Of a stretch of DNA of 64,000 bases, positions 28,976 to 38,772 are shown one piece after another. The notes below the pieces were generated by a model, which did not search any database, was not told the DNA's origin, and was given only the letters and a program-made list of their open reading frames with translations. Within the stretch, counting starts at the first letter, position 1; the number at the start of each line of letters is the position of its first letter. The stretch is from an uncultured Clostridia bacterium (GTDB taxonomy: Bacteria > Bacillota > Clostridia > TANB77 > CAG-508): contig CAPIEU010000001.1 in NCBI GenBank assembly GCA_948630815.1, positions 202,796 to 266,795 of the forward strand. The letters are read 5' to 3'. The position numbers and the translations under genes were made by a program.

Positions 28976-29533
28976 CTATTCATTAAAATCTACTTTTACA
29001 TTTTGTCTTGCTTCGCTAGAGTCTACTTTGAATAAACTTTCTGGTTTAAAACCAAATAGTGATGCAACAATGTTAGAAGGTACTACTTCTATTTTCATAT
29101 TATACATTGTAACTGTATCATTATAGAATTGTCTTGCAAATGCAATTTTATCTTCTGTAGATTTTAATTCTTCTTGTAATTCAATAAAATTTGTATTTGC
29201 TTTTAAATCTGGATAATTTTCAGAAACGGCCATAATTGTTTTAAGTGTACCTGATAATTGATTATCAAGTTCAGCTTTTTCAGCAACAGTTGTAGAATTT
29301 GCCCAAGAAGTTCTAAGTTCAGCAATTTTAGTTAAAGTTCCTTCTTCATGGTTCATATATCCTTTAACAGTATTAACCAAATTAGGAATTAAATCAAATC
29401 TTCTTTGTAATTGAACGTCCATTTGACTAAAAGCATTTTTTACTCTTTGTCTTAGTTTAACTAAATTATTGTATAAACTTATAATAAATAAAATAAGTAA
29501 TACAATAACAACAATAAGTATAATCCATCCCAT
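28976..29533 (-). CDS. lemA: LemA family protein
   Basis: 185 residues. An N-terminal membrane helix (WIILIVVIVLLILFIIS) is followed by the conserved helical bundle with FSQMDVQLQRRFDLIPNLV and ELQEELKSTEDKIAFARQFY, both LemA hallmarks. Function is poorly understood; the family is linked to envelope processes. ATG 29533 follows AGGAGG by seven bases on the minus strand; longer reading upstream has no site. Confidence 0.93.
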   Translation of the reverse strand: MGWIILIVVIVLLILFIISLYNNLVKLRQRVKNAFSQMDVQLQRRFDLIPNLVNTVKGYMNHEEGTLTKIAELRTSWANSTTVAEKAELDNQLSGTLKTIMAVSENYPDLKANTNFIELQEELKSTEDKIAFARQFYNDTVTMYNMKIEVVPSNIVASLFGFKPESLFKVDSSEARQNVKVDFNE

Positions 29534-29666
29534 AATAAATCCTCCTTTAATATAGTTAAATATATCATAAACAAATAATAAATACAATAGTTATAATTCA
29601 ATATGTAGGGCTATTTCATGAAATATTAAAAATTGTAATAAAAGCTACAACGCCTTTCCCTAAAGG

Positions 29667-29690
29667 TGTAGGGGCGATTAGTAATCGCCC
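29667..29690 (+). repeat. TGTAGGGG palindrome
   Basis: GTAGGGGCGATTAGTAATCGCCC type copy between lemA and the export-protein gene; the two arms GGGGCGATTA and TAATCGCCC pair well, so it may act as a terminator in either direction. Confidence 0.75.
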
Positions 29691-29722
29691 ATTCTCCAAC
29701 GGCATTACTTTATTAATTTATT

Positions 29723-30214
29723 CTAAGCAAAAATTGCACCAACTGCACCAAATACTCCAGCTGAAGCAAGCCCCATAATTATTCCTGCAAGAATAACTCC
29801 AGCCATTATAGCTATTACACTCTTTTTAAAGTCCATATCTAAAAAACTTGCAGCAAGAGTTCCAGTCCACGCACCTGTACCAGGAAGAGGAATGCCAACG
29901 AAAAGAAATAATGCGAAATATAAGCCACGCCCAGCAGTTTCTTGTAATTTCTTACCACCTTTTTCACCTTTTTCTAAACAAAAAGTAAAGAATTTACCAA
30001 TAAATTTTTTATTAGCACCCCATTTTAATACTTTTCTTGCAAAAAAGAATATAAAAGGAACAGGAAGCATATTTCCTAAAATACATATTATATAAAGTTG
30101 TACTAAGGGTAAAGTATCTCCAAAGATATTACTTAATCCAATAGGAACAGCCCCTCTTAATTCTATAAGTGGTATCATTGACACTAAAAATACTACTAAA
30201 TATTTTTTAAACAT
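29723..30214 (-). CDS. Small multidrug-export family protein (COG2426 type)
   Basis: 163 residues with about four membrane helices. The N-terminus SMIPLIELRGAVPIG, then GNMLPVPFIFFFARKVL and GIPLPGTGAWTGTLAA are the conserved motifs of the Sm_multidrug_ex family. The transport role is poorly established for this family; substrates are unknown. AAAGGAG lies before ATG 30214 on the minus strand. It is flanked on its 5' side by a long hairpin element. Confidence 0.88.
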   Translation of the reverse strand: MFKKYLVVFLVSMIPLIELRGAVPIGLSNIFGDTLPLVQLYIICILGNMLPVPFIFFFARKVLKWGANKKFIGKFFTFCLEKGEKGGKKLQETAGRGLYFALFLFVGIPLPGTGAWTGTLAASFLDMDFKKSVIAIMAGVILAGIIMGLASAGVFGAVGAIFA

Positions 30215-30254
30215 AAAATTTATCTCCTTTTAATATTATAGAATATTTAAACTA

Positions 30255-30420
30255 TAAAATGATGTAAGTGTTTATTTTTATTAATATAAAACCAGCGTAA
30301 GCGACCAACTGGAGCGTAAGCGGAGGGCGATTTGGAGCAACATACATATGAAAGTGTAAAACGTAGGTTGCGACACCAAGGGTTGAAATATTAATAAAAA
30401 TAAACACTTACATCATTTTA
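30255..30420. repeat. Long hairpin element with shared core (family C), copy 2
   Basis: Perfect 33-base inverted arms (30255-30287 and 30388-30420, TAAAATGATGTAAGTG...) enclose the same core as 27812-27974, in the opposite orientation (AGCGTAAGCGACCAACTG to GTTGCGACACCAAGG). Arms are unrelated in sequence to the first copy's arms. Confidence 0.85.
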
Positions 30421-30469
30421 AATATATTAACTATTAATTAATATTTTACTATATATATTAGCAAAATGT

Positions 30470-31058
30470 CTATAATTCTTTAAACGAATTTTTTATATCA
30501 TTAAATATACTTTTATACTTTTCGGCATTCTCATTTTTTACTTCAAAATTAAGTACATAAATATTACTTGAAGTTTCAATCCACACAACATGACAGTAAA
30601 AATCCTTTTTATAAGTAGAATCATAGTATACTAAACTATATTCAGAAGCTTTGTTACCATTAACATTTGTTTCTAATATACCGCGAATCATTACGCAAAT
30701 TTTCTTTATCTTTAAAATAAGAGATTTTATCATTATTTGTAACTTCATATAAATCAAGTTCACGAGTTTTAGCTATGTTAGTAGCATACATAAACATTTC
30801 ATCATTTTCAGAATATAAATCTATTACAAAATCATTATTAGAAGCCATATTTTGTCTATATTTTATGCTGTTTGGTAATTCAATACTAAATTTTTGATTG
30901 GTTGATATTAAAGTAGTATAATTGTTTTCTTTATTTTTTTTGTCAATAGAACAGAAAATACCAATTAAAAGTGTCATAATAGCAATAATACTTATTATGA
31001 TTATATATGTTTTTTTGTTATGAAATATTTCATTATTTATAGTCCAGTTATTTTTCAT
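30470..31058 (-). CDS. Membrane-anchored unknown protein (one +1 shift at CGG)
   Basis: Read with a +1 shift at the minus-strand CGG (30683-30681) it encodes 195 residues. An N-terminal membrane helix (about 18-38) precedes an extracytoplasmic domain with SIELPNSIKY and, after the junction NLRNDSGILETNVNG, the segment YVLNFEVKNENAEKY plus KSIFNDIKNSF. This resembles PsbP-like or lipoprotein-type domains in which a hydrolytic function is not expected. The unshifted frame stops ten codons after the CGG. No family name is offered. AAGGAG lies before ATG 31058. Confidence 0.75.
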
Positions 31059-31187
31059 TTTACAAGTTCTCCTTTTTTAAATTCAATATAATCCTTTTTA
31101 TTATAAACTTGTAACCATTATATACCAAAATAAATCCATTTACAATAAAAAAGTTTTATGTTATATTTATAATGATATAAAGTTGAT

Positions 31188-31318
31188 ATAATTCACAGCT
31201 ATATATAGTAAAAAGTAACTTCATGTGGAAGCAAGAGCCGAAACCTAAGAGAAAAATAAAAATACCCTGCTTTCAGCAAGATGAAGCAGATTTTAAGAAA
31301 TAACTGTGAATTGTAATA
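31188..31318 (+). repeat. Structured intergenic repeat (GCGACAC family), copy 3, with outer arms
   Basis: ATTCACAG (about 31189) and CTGTGAAT (about 31305) form outer arms around a core in which CTTCAT pairs with ATGAAG and TGGAAGCA with TGCTTTCA. The 3' flank GAAGCAGATTTTAAG and CTGTGAAT is shared with the reverse copy at 44023, so homology extends beyond the core. Confidence 0.7.
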
Positions 31319-31354
31319 CAAAGTTTTTCAAAAATTTGAAAGGAGCAAAACATA

Positions 31355-31885
31355 GTGCAAGAATTAATACAAAAACAAGATAGAACAAAATTAAGTAATA
31401 TATTTGTAGCAATAGATGTTGAAACAACAGGCTTATCACCAATAGAAAATGAACTAATAGAAATAAGTGCAATAAAATATGATGGACGAGAGAAAATAGA
31501 TAAATTTACTAGTTTAATAAAACCTAAAGTGAAAATACCATACTACATAACAAATATAACAGGAATAACAAATGAAATGGTTAAAAATTCGCCATTTGTT
31601 GAAGAAATAATGCCAAATTTAATAAACTTTATAGGAGAAAATCCAATAGTAGCACATAATGCAAACTTTGATTATAAATTTATTCAAAATTATTCAAATA
31701 ATGCTTTTTCAAAAAACATATTAATAGATACAGTGCAAATAGGAAGAAAGCTATATCCAAATCTTCCAAACCATAAGTTAGGAACAATTGCAAAATACAT
31801 AGGAATAACAGAGGATGGGTTTCATAGAGCAGAATTTGATTGTGAGTGCTGTGCTAAAATTTATATGGAATATTTAGAAAAATAA
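31355..31885 (+). CDS. DEDDh 3'-5' exonuclease (DNA polymerase III epsilon-like)
   Basis: 176 residues. The three exonuclease motifs are complete: Exo I AIDVETTGLSP (Asp, Glu), Exo II AHNANFDYKF (Asp), and Exo III HRAEFDCECC (His, Asp). It is a stand-alone exonuclease of the DnaQ/PolC-exo type. GTG 31355 follows AAAGGAG. It lies between a repeat element and the TSCPD gene; a shared transcript with the next genes is plausible from 13- to 70-base gaps. Confidence 0.9.
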   Translation: MQELIQKQDRTKLSNIFVAIDVETTGLSPIENELIEISAIKYDGREKIDKFTSLIKPKVKIPYYITNITGITNEMVKNSPFVEEIMPNLINFIGENPIVAHNANFDYKFIQNYSNNAFSKNILIDTVQIGRKLYPNLPNHKLGTIAKYIGITEDGFHRAEFDCECCAKIYMEYLEK

Positions 31886-31910
31886 AAATTAGAAAGGAAT
31901 GATAGTAAAT

Positions 31911-32165
31911 ATGGAATATAGATATAAAACAAGTGGAGTATGTTCACAAGAAATGATAATAGAAATAGAAAAAGACATAATAAAAAAAGTAACTATAATA
32001 GGAGGTTGTGCAGGTAATACAAAAGGTATAAGCAAATTAGTTGAAGGAATGAAAATAGATGAAGTAATAAAGAGATTAAAAGGAATTCCATGTGGTTCAA
32101 AAAGTACGTCTTGTCCAGACCAATTAGCAAAAACACTAGAGGAAATTAAAGAAAATTGCAATTAG
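31911..32165 (+). CDS. TSCPD-domain protein (TIGR03905 type)
   Basis: 84 residues. The domain name motif is visible as TSCPDQLAKTL near the C-terminus, and IGGCAGNTKGISKLVEGM is the conserved centre. Conserved cysteines (SGVCS, GGCAGN, GIPCGS, SCPD) suggest metal binding. Small stand-alone versions are widespread in Clostridia and related to a domain of ribonucleotide reductases; their role is not established. I chose ATG 31911, which has AGAAAGGA upstream, over an ATG at 31899 that overlaps that site. Confidence 0.9.
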   Translation: MEYRYKTSGVCSQEMIIEIEKDIIKKVTIIGGCAGNTKGISKLVEGMKIDEVIKRLKGIPCGSKSTSCPDQLAKTLEEIKENCN

Positions 32166-32234
32166 AAATTATTGTAGTCGCCCTAGTCCCAGCCATTAAA
32201 ACAAATGTAATTAGCAAAAAGGAGGCAAATTAAA

Positions 32235-32987
32235 TTGAAAGCATTAGTAACAGGAGCATCTTCTGGAATAGGAAGAGATATATCAAAAGTTTTGAGTAAT
32301 AGAGGATATGATATTATTGCAGTAGCAAGAGATGAGAAAAAGCTAAATGAATTAAAAAGTGAACTTAAAACAAAAGTGGAAATAATAGCAGTAGATTTAG
32401 AAAATCCAGAAAATTGTAAACAATTATATAAAACATTGAAAAATGAAAATATTGACATATTAGTTAATAATGCGGGATTTGGAGAATTTGGAGAATTTAC
32501 TAAAACTAATTTAAATAAGGAATTAAGTATGATAAATACAAATATAATGGCAGTTCATATTTTAACAAAACTATTTTTACAAGATATGATAAAAAAGGAC
32601 AGAGGATATATTTTAAATGTTGCATCAATTGCAGGATTTATGCCAGGAGGCCCATTAATGGCAACATATTATTCTACAAAAGCATATATAGTTAGGTTAA
32701 GCCAGAGCATATATACAGAATTAAAAAAGAAAAAATCAAAAGTTAGTATAAGCATATTATGTCCAGGACCAGTAGCAACAAATTTTAACAAAGTAGCAGG
32801 AGTAAAATTTAATCTAAAATCAATGAGCAGTGAATATGTTGCAAAATATGGAATTGATAAAATGTTTAAGAAAAAACTAATAATATTACCAGGAATCAAA
32901 ATAAAAATAGCAAGATTTTTAGCAAAAATTTCACCACAAAAATTTGTAGCAAGAATTTGTTACCATATGCAAGAAAAGAAGAGATAA
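32235..32987 (+). CDS. Short-chain dehydrogenase/reductase
   Basis: 250 residues of classical SDR. It has the nucleotide-binding motif TGASSGIG at residues 7-14, NNAG (in DILVNNAGFGEFG), the catalytic Ser in LNVASIAGF and YYSTKAY (Tyr-x3-Lys). The C-terminus is basic and hydrophobic. NAD(P)-dependent oxidoreduction is certain; the substrate is not predictable, although similar proteins are annotated as DltE/YqjQ-like. TTG 32235 follows AAAGGAGG. Confidence 0.92.
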   Translation: MKALVTGASSGIGRDISKVLSNRGYDIIAVARDEKKLNELKSELKTKVEIIAVDLENPENCKQLYKTLKNENIDILVNNAGFGEFGEFTKTNLNKELSMINTNIMAVHILTKLFLQDMIKKDRGYILNVASIAGFMPGGPLMATYYSTKAYIVRLSQSIYTELKKKKSKVSISILCPGPVATNFNKVAGVKFNLKSMSSEYVAKYGIDKMFKKKLIILPGIKIKIARFLAKISPQKFVARICYHMQEKKR

Positions 32988-33089
32988 AAATGACATAAAT
33001 TTTACTAAATTAATTTTAGATTACAAGTATTTACATGATAAACAATAGTATGTTAAAATAAAATTATTAGCAATGAAAGAAGGGAAAAA

Positions 33090-33692
33090 ATGAAATTATT
33101 CGATTGGATAAAAGGAATGTTTAATAAAAACAAACTTATTGATGCACCAAAGCAAGAAGATAGAATATCGCCAGAGGAACAATTTAGAAAAGATATGCAA
33201 GCAAAAGCAGAATTATCACCAGAAGAAATAGAAATTATGCAAAAAGAAGAAGAAAGAAAACGTCAAATACGTGTTGCAAGTTATGATGTAATAAATACAC
33301 CAAATAATTTAGATAAAGATGAAATAAGAATGTTTTTAGGAAATAAATTATTAAGTTTAAAAATGCAACAATTAGGTAGTATAGGAAGCTCAGATATAAA
33401 AACTAATGTGGTTTTGACAGACTTTGATTTAGAAATATTAAATCATATACATTTTGCAATACAAAGCAATCCAGAATTTAGTTCATATTTAAATAGTATA
33501 GATAAAACAACGAGAGATAACAATATAGTTGAAGTAGTAAATCGTATGGAAGCAATTGCAAAAGAAGAAGCTAAAAATTATGGATATGTAGACGGCTATG
33601 CAACTAGATTTATACCAAATGCAAGTAATATAATTAATCAGTTAAAAAAAGAACAACAAGAAAGAGATAAATGGCAATTAGAACAAGAATAA
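33090..33692 (+). CDS. Hypothetical charged helical protein
   Basis: 200 residues, highly charged, with no signal peptide or membrane segment. The N-terminus KLFDWIKGMFNKNK is amphipathic. Much of the remainder is predicted helix, with SPEEIEIMQKEEERKRQIR and QLKKEQQERDKWQLEQE at the end. I do not recognise a family. GAAAGAAGGG precedes ATG 33090, and a terminator follows, so it is a single-gene unit convergent with spoVD. Confidence 0.75.
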   Translation: MKLFDWIKGMFNKNKLIDAPKQEDRISPEEQFRKDMQAKAELSPEEIEIMQKEEERKRQIRVASYDVINTPNNLDKDEIRMFLGNKLLSLKMQQLGSIGSSDIKTNVVLTDFDLEILNHIHFAIQSNPEFSSYLNSIDKTTRDNNIVEVVNRMEAIAKEEAKNYGYVDGYATRFIPNASNIINQLKKEQQERDKWQLEQE

Positions 33693-33699
33693 AATAGTA

Positions 33700-33740
33700 A
33701 AAAAGAGCAAAATCTTATTTAAAGAATTGCTCTTTTTTAT
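33700..33740. terminator. Bidirectional terminator between convergent genes
   Basis: AAAAAGAGCAA pairs with TTGCTCTTTTTT around a 16-base loop. Confidence 0.85.
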
Positions 33741-33791
33741 TTTACAATCGTCAGACCTTTTAGATTTTATCATTATATCCTAAAATTGGTT

Positions 33792-35995
33792 TTATTCTCC
33801 CAAAATAACTTTCACAACAGTTCCTTGTTCTACAGAAGTTCCTGCTTGAGGTTCTTGTGTTTTCACTGTTCCAGAGCCCTCAACAGTTATATTCAAATTT
33901 TTAGATTTTAAAGAATTTGCGGCTCTTGAAGCACTCATACCTTGAAGATTTGGGACTTGAGTTGATGTTCTAACATTATTTTCATTAGTATAAAGCATTA
34001 CAAGTGAGTTATTTGCAAGCCTTGTTCCGTGCATTAGGGATTTGATCTGTTACTAAAACTTCATTTTTATTACCTGTTATAGAAAATTCACATCTAAAAC
34101 CAGCATTTGTTAATAATTTTTGAGCTTCAGCAACAGTTTTATTTTTTACATTTGGAATTTCTTTTGTAGAATTAGTAGAAGTTGTGCTTACATCTATTTT
34201 GTCTGGTGAAATACCAAGGTAAGGTAATACTTCGCTTAATATGTTAGAAGCAACAGGAGCAGCAAGTCTACCACCACTATCATCCTTAGAAGTACCATAC
34301 AAAGCAACAAGTATTATAAGTTCAGGATTATCAGATGGAGAAACACCAACAAAAGAAGTGACATATCCAAAATTCTTATCATCAAGAGGAGGTTCACTAG
34401 TTCCAGTTTTTCCGCCAACTGAATATCCTTTAACATTAGCTGATTTACCAGTTCCATTAGATACAACAGATTCCATCATATCAAGCATTTTATTTGCGGT
34501 TTCAGTAGAAATTATTTGTCTTGTTTCTATTGTATCAATACTTGTAACAGCATGTGTTTCAGTATTTACAATTTCTTTTACAATTCTTGGTTGCATTAAT
34601 ATGCCATCATTTGCAATAGCTGAAATTGCACTTATAAGTTGCATAGGGGTTATTTTAATTCTTTGCCCAAATCCTAAAATAGCAAGTTCTGTTGCTCCAA
34701 CCATATTTTCTTTATGAAAATAACCACTAACTTCTTCTGGAAGTCCAACTCCAGTTTTTGAAAATAAACCATAAGCCTCATAATACTTATACATAGTTCT
34801 AGTACCAATTTTTTTAGCAAGTTGCATCATGCCTGGGTTACATGAGTTTTCTAATACTTGCCTTAAACTTTGTCTTCCATGAACACCAGTACATTTAATT
34901 TTTGTATCACTAATTTCTTCATATCCCATACAATTAAATTCATTAGAAGTATCAGTTTCACAAATATTTTCTTCTAGTGCAATAGAAGAATTTATAAGCT
35001 TAAATGTAGAACCAGGTTCATATCTGCTAGAAACTGTGAGGTTACGATACATTTCTGTTTTATCAACTGAAGATAAAGTATCCCACCTATCAATCCAATA
35101 ACTAGAGGTTGGAGTAAAAGGGGTATTTAAGTTATAATCAGGGTACTGTGCTAGTGCTAAAACATCACCAGTAGAAGGTTTCATTATAATAACATTACCA
35201 TTACGAGCATTATTCTTTTCTATAGCTTCTTTTAAATATTTTTCAGCAATAGATTGAATATTTACATCTATTGTAAGTACAACATTATTTCCATTTTCAG
35301 CTTCAATATGTTGACCTTCTTCACCAGAAATTTCTTTGCTATTTCCGCCTTTAGCAGTAACAATTTTGCCGAGGCGTACCAGTTAAATATGAATTATAAC
35401 TTCTTTCAATACCATATATACCTTGATTATCTGTATTACAAAAACCTATAACATAAGCCGCTAAGTTATTATATGGATAATATCTTTTAGTATCTTCATC
35501 AATATTAATTCCAGCAGATACTTTGTTTTCGTTCATCCATTCTTTCAGTTTATCTATTTTATCCTGTTCTACTTTTTTTGCAATAGTTTGAATAGAAGAA
35601 GTGCTGTTTACTTTTTCTAAAGTTTCTTCATAATTTAATTCAAAAATTTCGGCAAAAGCTTTTGCAAGGCTTTCTTTAATCTCTTTAGTCTGTGAATCAG
35701 TTTTTCCTTTAATTTTGGTAGGATTTATAGAAACAGTATCAACTCTAGCACTAATAGCTAAACTTTTGCCAGTTGAATCTAAGATGTTACCTCTTTTAGC
35801 ACTTATTAATTTACTCATAGTTTGTTGTTTAGTAGCCATTTCTTTATACTCAGCCCCTTTAACTATTTGTAAGAAACCAAGTCTAAATATAAGTGCTAAA
35901 AAAATTAAAAATAAAGCAGTCATAGCTAACTGTATTCTTTTTGATGTTACAGTGTTTGCAGGAGTTTTGACTTTTAACTTTAATTTATTTTTCAC
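33792..35995 (-). CDS. spoVD: SpoVD/FtsI-type penicillin-binding protein with two PASTA domains (two +1 shifts)
   Basis: Class B transpeptidase, 733 residues when both minus-strand CGGs (35371-35369 and 34029-34027) are read by skipping C. It has an N-terminal membrane helix (about 23-42), dimerisation domain, STFK (in EPGSTFKLIN), SCN (in ENSCNPGMM) and KTG (in GGKTGTSEPP). Two C-terminal PASTA domains follow (IPNVKNKTVAEAQKLL and VPNLQGMSASRAANSL). The junctions read YLTGTPGKIVTAKGG and IPNAGTRLANNS, both canonical. The PASTA domains point to SpoVD (cortex synthesis) or the division enzyme FtsI; they cannot be separated here. It starts with GTG 35995. The usual dcw-cluster neighbours are absent. 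Confidence 0.88.
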
Positions 35996-36149
35996 ATTAT
36001 CACCATTTTCTTTTAATATAATAGTTTAAAATATTGTATATTAAATAGAAATAAAAATCAATAAAAGTAAAAAAATATCGAAATGTTTTTGTTGACAAAA
36101 TCTATACTTAAATATAAGATATATGTATAAAACAAAAAGGAGGTTTATT

Positions 36150-38753
36150 ATGGCAGGAGAAGTTAATGAAGAAGAGGAAGCAAGAATAAAAGAGATGATT
36201 GACAGTCTTGTTAAAAGAGCCAAAGAGGCATCTAAAAAATATTTAAAACTTGATCAAGAAACTGTAAATAACATCATAAAAAAGATGTCTATGGCAGGAC
36301 TTGAAAATCATATGAAACTTGCAAAAATGGCAGTAGAGGAAACAGGACGTGGGATATATGAAGACAAAATTACAAAAAATATGTTTGCTACAGAATATGT
36401 ATACCATAATATAAAATATGGTAAAACAGTTGGTGTGATTAATGAAAATGAAGAAGAAAGTTATGTAGAAATAGCAGAGCCAGTTGGAATAATAGCAGGT
36501 GTAACACCAGTTACAAACCCAACATCAACAGCAATGTTTAAATCATTAATAGCAGCAAAAACAAGAAATGTTATTATATTTGGGTTTCACCCATCAGCAC
36601 AAAAATGTAGTGTTGAAGCAGCACGTATTCTAAGAGATGCTGCAATAAGTGCAGGTGCACCAGAAGACTGTATATTATGGATAGAAGAACCATCAATCAC
36701 AGCAACAAGCCTTTTAATGAATCATCCAGATGTAGATTTAATACTTGCAACAGGTGGGACAGGAATGGTAAAAGCAGCATACTCTTGTGGAAAACCAGCA
36801 TTAGGAGTAGGACCTGGAAATGTTCCTTGTTATATAGATAGTACAGCAAAATTAAAAACAAGTGTAAACGATTTAGTATTATCAAAAGCATTTGATAATG
36901 GAATGATTTGTGCATCAGAGCAATCAGCAATAGTAGATAGAGAAATTCATGAAGAATTTGAAGAATTAATGAAACAAGCAGGATGTTATTTTATAAATCC
37001 TGAAGAAAAAGAAAAACTAAAAAACAGTATGTTTATTCCAGAAAAAGGATACACTCTAAATTCTACTATTGTAGGACATAGTCCATATGAAATAGCACAT
37101 AATGCTGGAATAGAAGTTCCAAAAGATACAAAAGTATTAGTAGTATATGAAGAAGGAGTAGGACCTGAATATCCATTTTCAAGAGAGAAATTAAGTCCAG
37201 TACTTGCATATTACATAGTAGAAAATAAAGAAGAAGGAATATCTAAAGCAGAACAATTACTTGAATTTGGAGGACTTGGGCATTCAGCAGTTATACATTC
37301 AGAAGATAAACAAACTATATTAGATTTTTCTAAAAGAGTAAAAGTAGGAAGAATTATTGTAAATTCTCCATCAACTCATGGAGCAATTGGTGATATATAT
37401 AATACCAATTTGCCATCACTTACACTTGGATGTGGTACATTTGGAGGAAATTCAACAACATCAAATGTATCAAGTGTAAACCTAATAAATGTAAAAAGAG
37501 TTGCAAAAAGGAGGGTTAATATGCAATGGTTTAAAGTTCCAGAAAAAATATATTTTGAAGCAGGATCAATAGCATACTTAGAGAAAATGCCAGATATATC
37601 AAAAGCATTTATAGTTACAGATGAATCAATGGTAAAATTAGGATATGTAGATAAAATTTTATATCACTTAAGAAAAAGAGAACAATATGTTCACTCTGAA
37701 ATATTTGCAGAAGTAGAGCCTGATCCATCCTTTGATACAATAAAAAGAGGAGTAAAGGCAATTGAAGCCTTTAAACCAGATGTTATAATTGCAATAGGTG
37801 GAGGAAGTGCAATGGATGCAGCAAAAGGAATGTGGTTATTCTATGAGCATCCAGATGCAGATGTAGAAGGATTAAAACTAAAATTTATGGACATACGTAA
37901 ACGTACTTATAAATTTCCTAAATTAGGAGAAAAAGCTAAAATGGTAGCAATACCAACAACATCAGGTACAGGTTCAGAAGTAACATCATTTGCGGTAATT
38001 ACAGATAAAACACAAAACAAAAAATATCCACTTGCAGATTATGAATTAACACCAGATGTTGCAATAATAGACCCAGACCTAGTTATGACATTACCAAAGA
38101 AAATAACAGCAGATACCGGAATGGACGTTTTAACACATGCAATTGAGGCATATGTATCAAATATGGCATCTGATTATACTGATGGACTTGCCCAAAAAGC
38201 GATAGAACTAGTATTTAACAATTTACAAAAAGCATATGAAAATGGTAATGACCAAAAAGCAAGGGAAAAAATGCATAATGCTAGCTGTATAGCAGGAATG
38301 GCATTTACAAATGCATTTTTAGGATTAAACCATTCAATAGCACATAAAATTGGAGGAGAATTCCATGTTCCACACGGAAGAGCAAATGCAGTTTTACTTC
38401 CATATGTAATAAGATATAATGCCACAAAGCCAACAAAATTTGTATCTTTCCCAAAATATGAATACTTTATAGCAGACGAAAAATATGCTGAAATTGCAAG
38501 AAAAAGCGGACTTAATGCAAATACTACTGAAGAGGGAGTAACATCATTAATCGAAGCTATAAAAACACTAATGCAAAATTTAGAAATGCCATCAAGCTTC
38601 AAAGAATGTGGAATAGAAGAACAAGAATTTTTATCAAAAGTAGATGAACTTGCAGATCGTGCATTTGAAGATCAATGTACAACAGCAAATCCAAGACTAC
38701 CACTTGTAAGTGAAATAAAACAAATACTATTAGATGCATATTATGGAACATAA
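36150..38753 (+). CDS. adhE: Bifunctional acetaldehyde-CoA / alcohol dehydrogenase AdhE
   Basis: 867 residues. The N-terminal CoA-acylating aldehyde dehydrogenase domain (about 1-440) has the catalytic Cys in NGMICASEQS and GVGPGNVPCYID. The C-terminal iron-dependent alcohol dehydrogenase (about 460-867) has GGGSAMDAAKGMW, TTSGTGSEVTSF and the metal-binding histidines in GLNHSIAHKIGGEFHVPHG. It makes ethanol from acetyl-CoA and recycles NADH during fermentation. ATG 36150 follows AAAAAGGAGG. Upstream, a TTGACA at about 36093 may be the -35 box. No CGG is in frame in this long, presumably highly expressed gene. Confidence 0.96.
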   Translation: MAGEVNEEEEARIKEMIDSLVKRAKEASKKYLKLDQETVNNIIKKMSMAGLENHMKLAKMAVEETGRGIYEDKITKNMFATEYVYHNIKYGKTVGVINENEEESYVEIAEPVGIIAGVTPVTNPTSTAMFKSLIAAKTRNVIIFGFHPSAQKCSVEAARILRDAAISAGAPEDCILWIEEPSITATSLLMNHPDVDLILATGGTGMVKAAYSCGKPALGVGPGNVPCYIDSTAKLKTSVNDLVLSKAFDNGMICASEQSAIVDREIHEEFEELMKQAGCYFINPEEKEKLKNSMFIPEKGYTLNSTIVGHSPYEIAHNAGIEVPKDTKVLVVYEEGVGPEYPFSREKLSPVLAYYIVENKEEGISKAEQLLEFGGLGHSAVIHSEDKQTILDFSKRVKVGRIIVNSPSTHGAIGDIYNTNLPSLTLGCGTFGGNSTTSNVSSVNLINVKRVAKRRVNMQWFKVPEKIYFEAGSIAYLEKMPDISKAFIVTDESMVKLGYVDKILYHLRKREQYVHSEIFAEVEPDPSFDTIKRGVKAIEAFKPDVIIAIGGGSAMDAAKGMWLFYEHPDADVEGLKLKFMDIRKRTYKFPKLGEKAKMVAIPTTSGTGSEVTSFAVITDKTQNKKYPLADYELTPDVAIIDPDLVMTLPKKITADTGMDVLTHAIEAYVSNMASDYTDGLAQKAIELVFNNLQKAYENGNDQKAREKMHNASCIAGMAFTNAFLGLNHSIAHKIGGEFHVPHGRANAVLLPYVIRYNATKPTKFVSFPKYEYFIADEKYAEIARKSGLNANTTEEGVTSLIEAIKTLMQNLEMPSSFKECGIEEQEFLSKVDELADRAFEDQCTTANPRLPLVSEIKQILLDAYYGT

Positions 38754-38772
38754 GAAAAAGGGGAATAAATAA

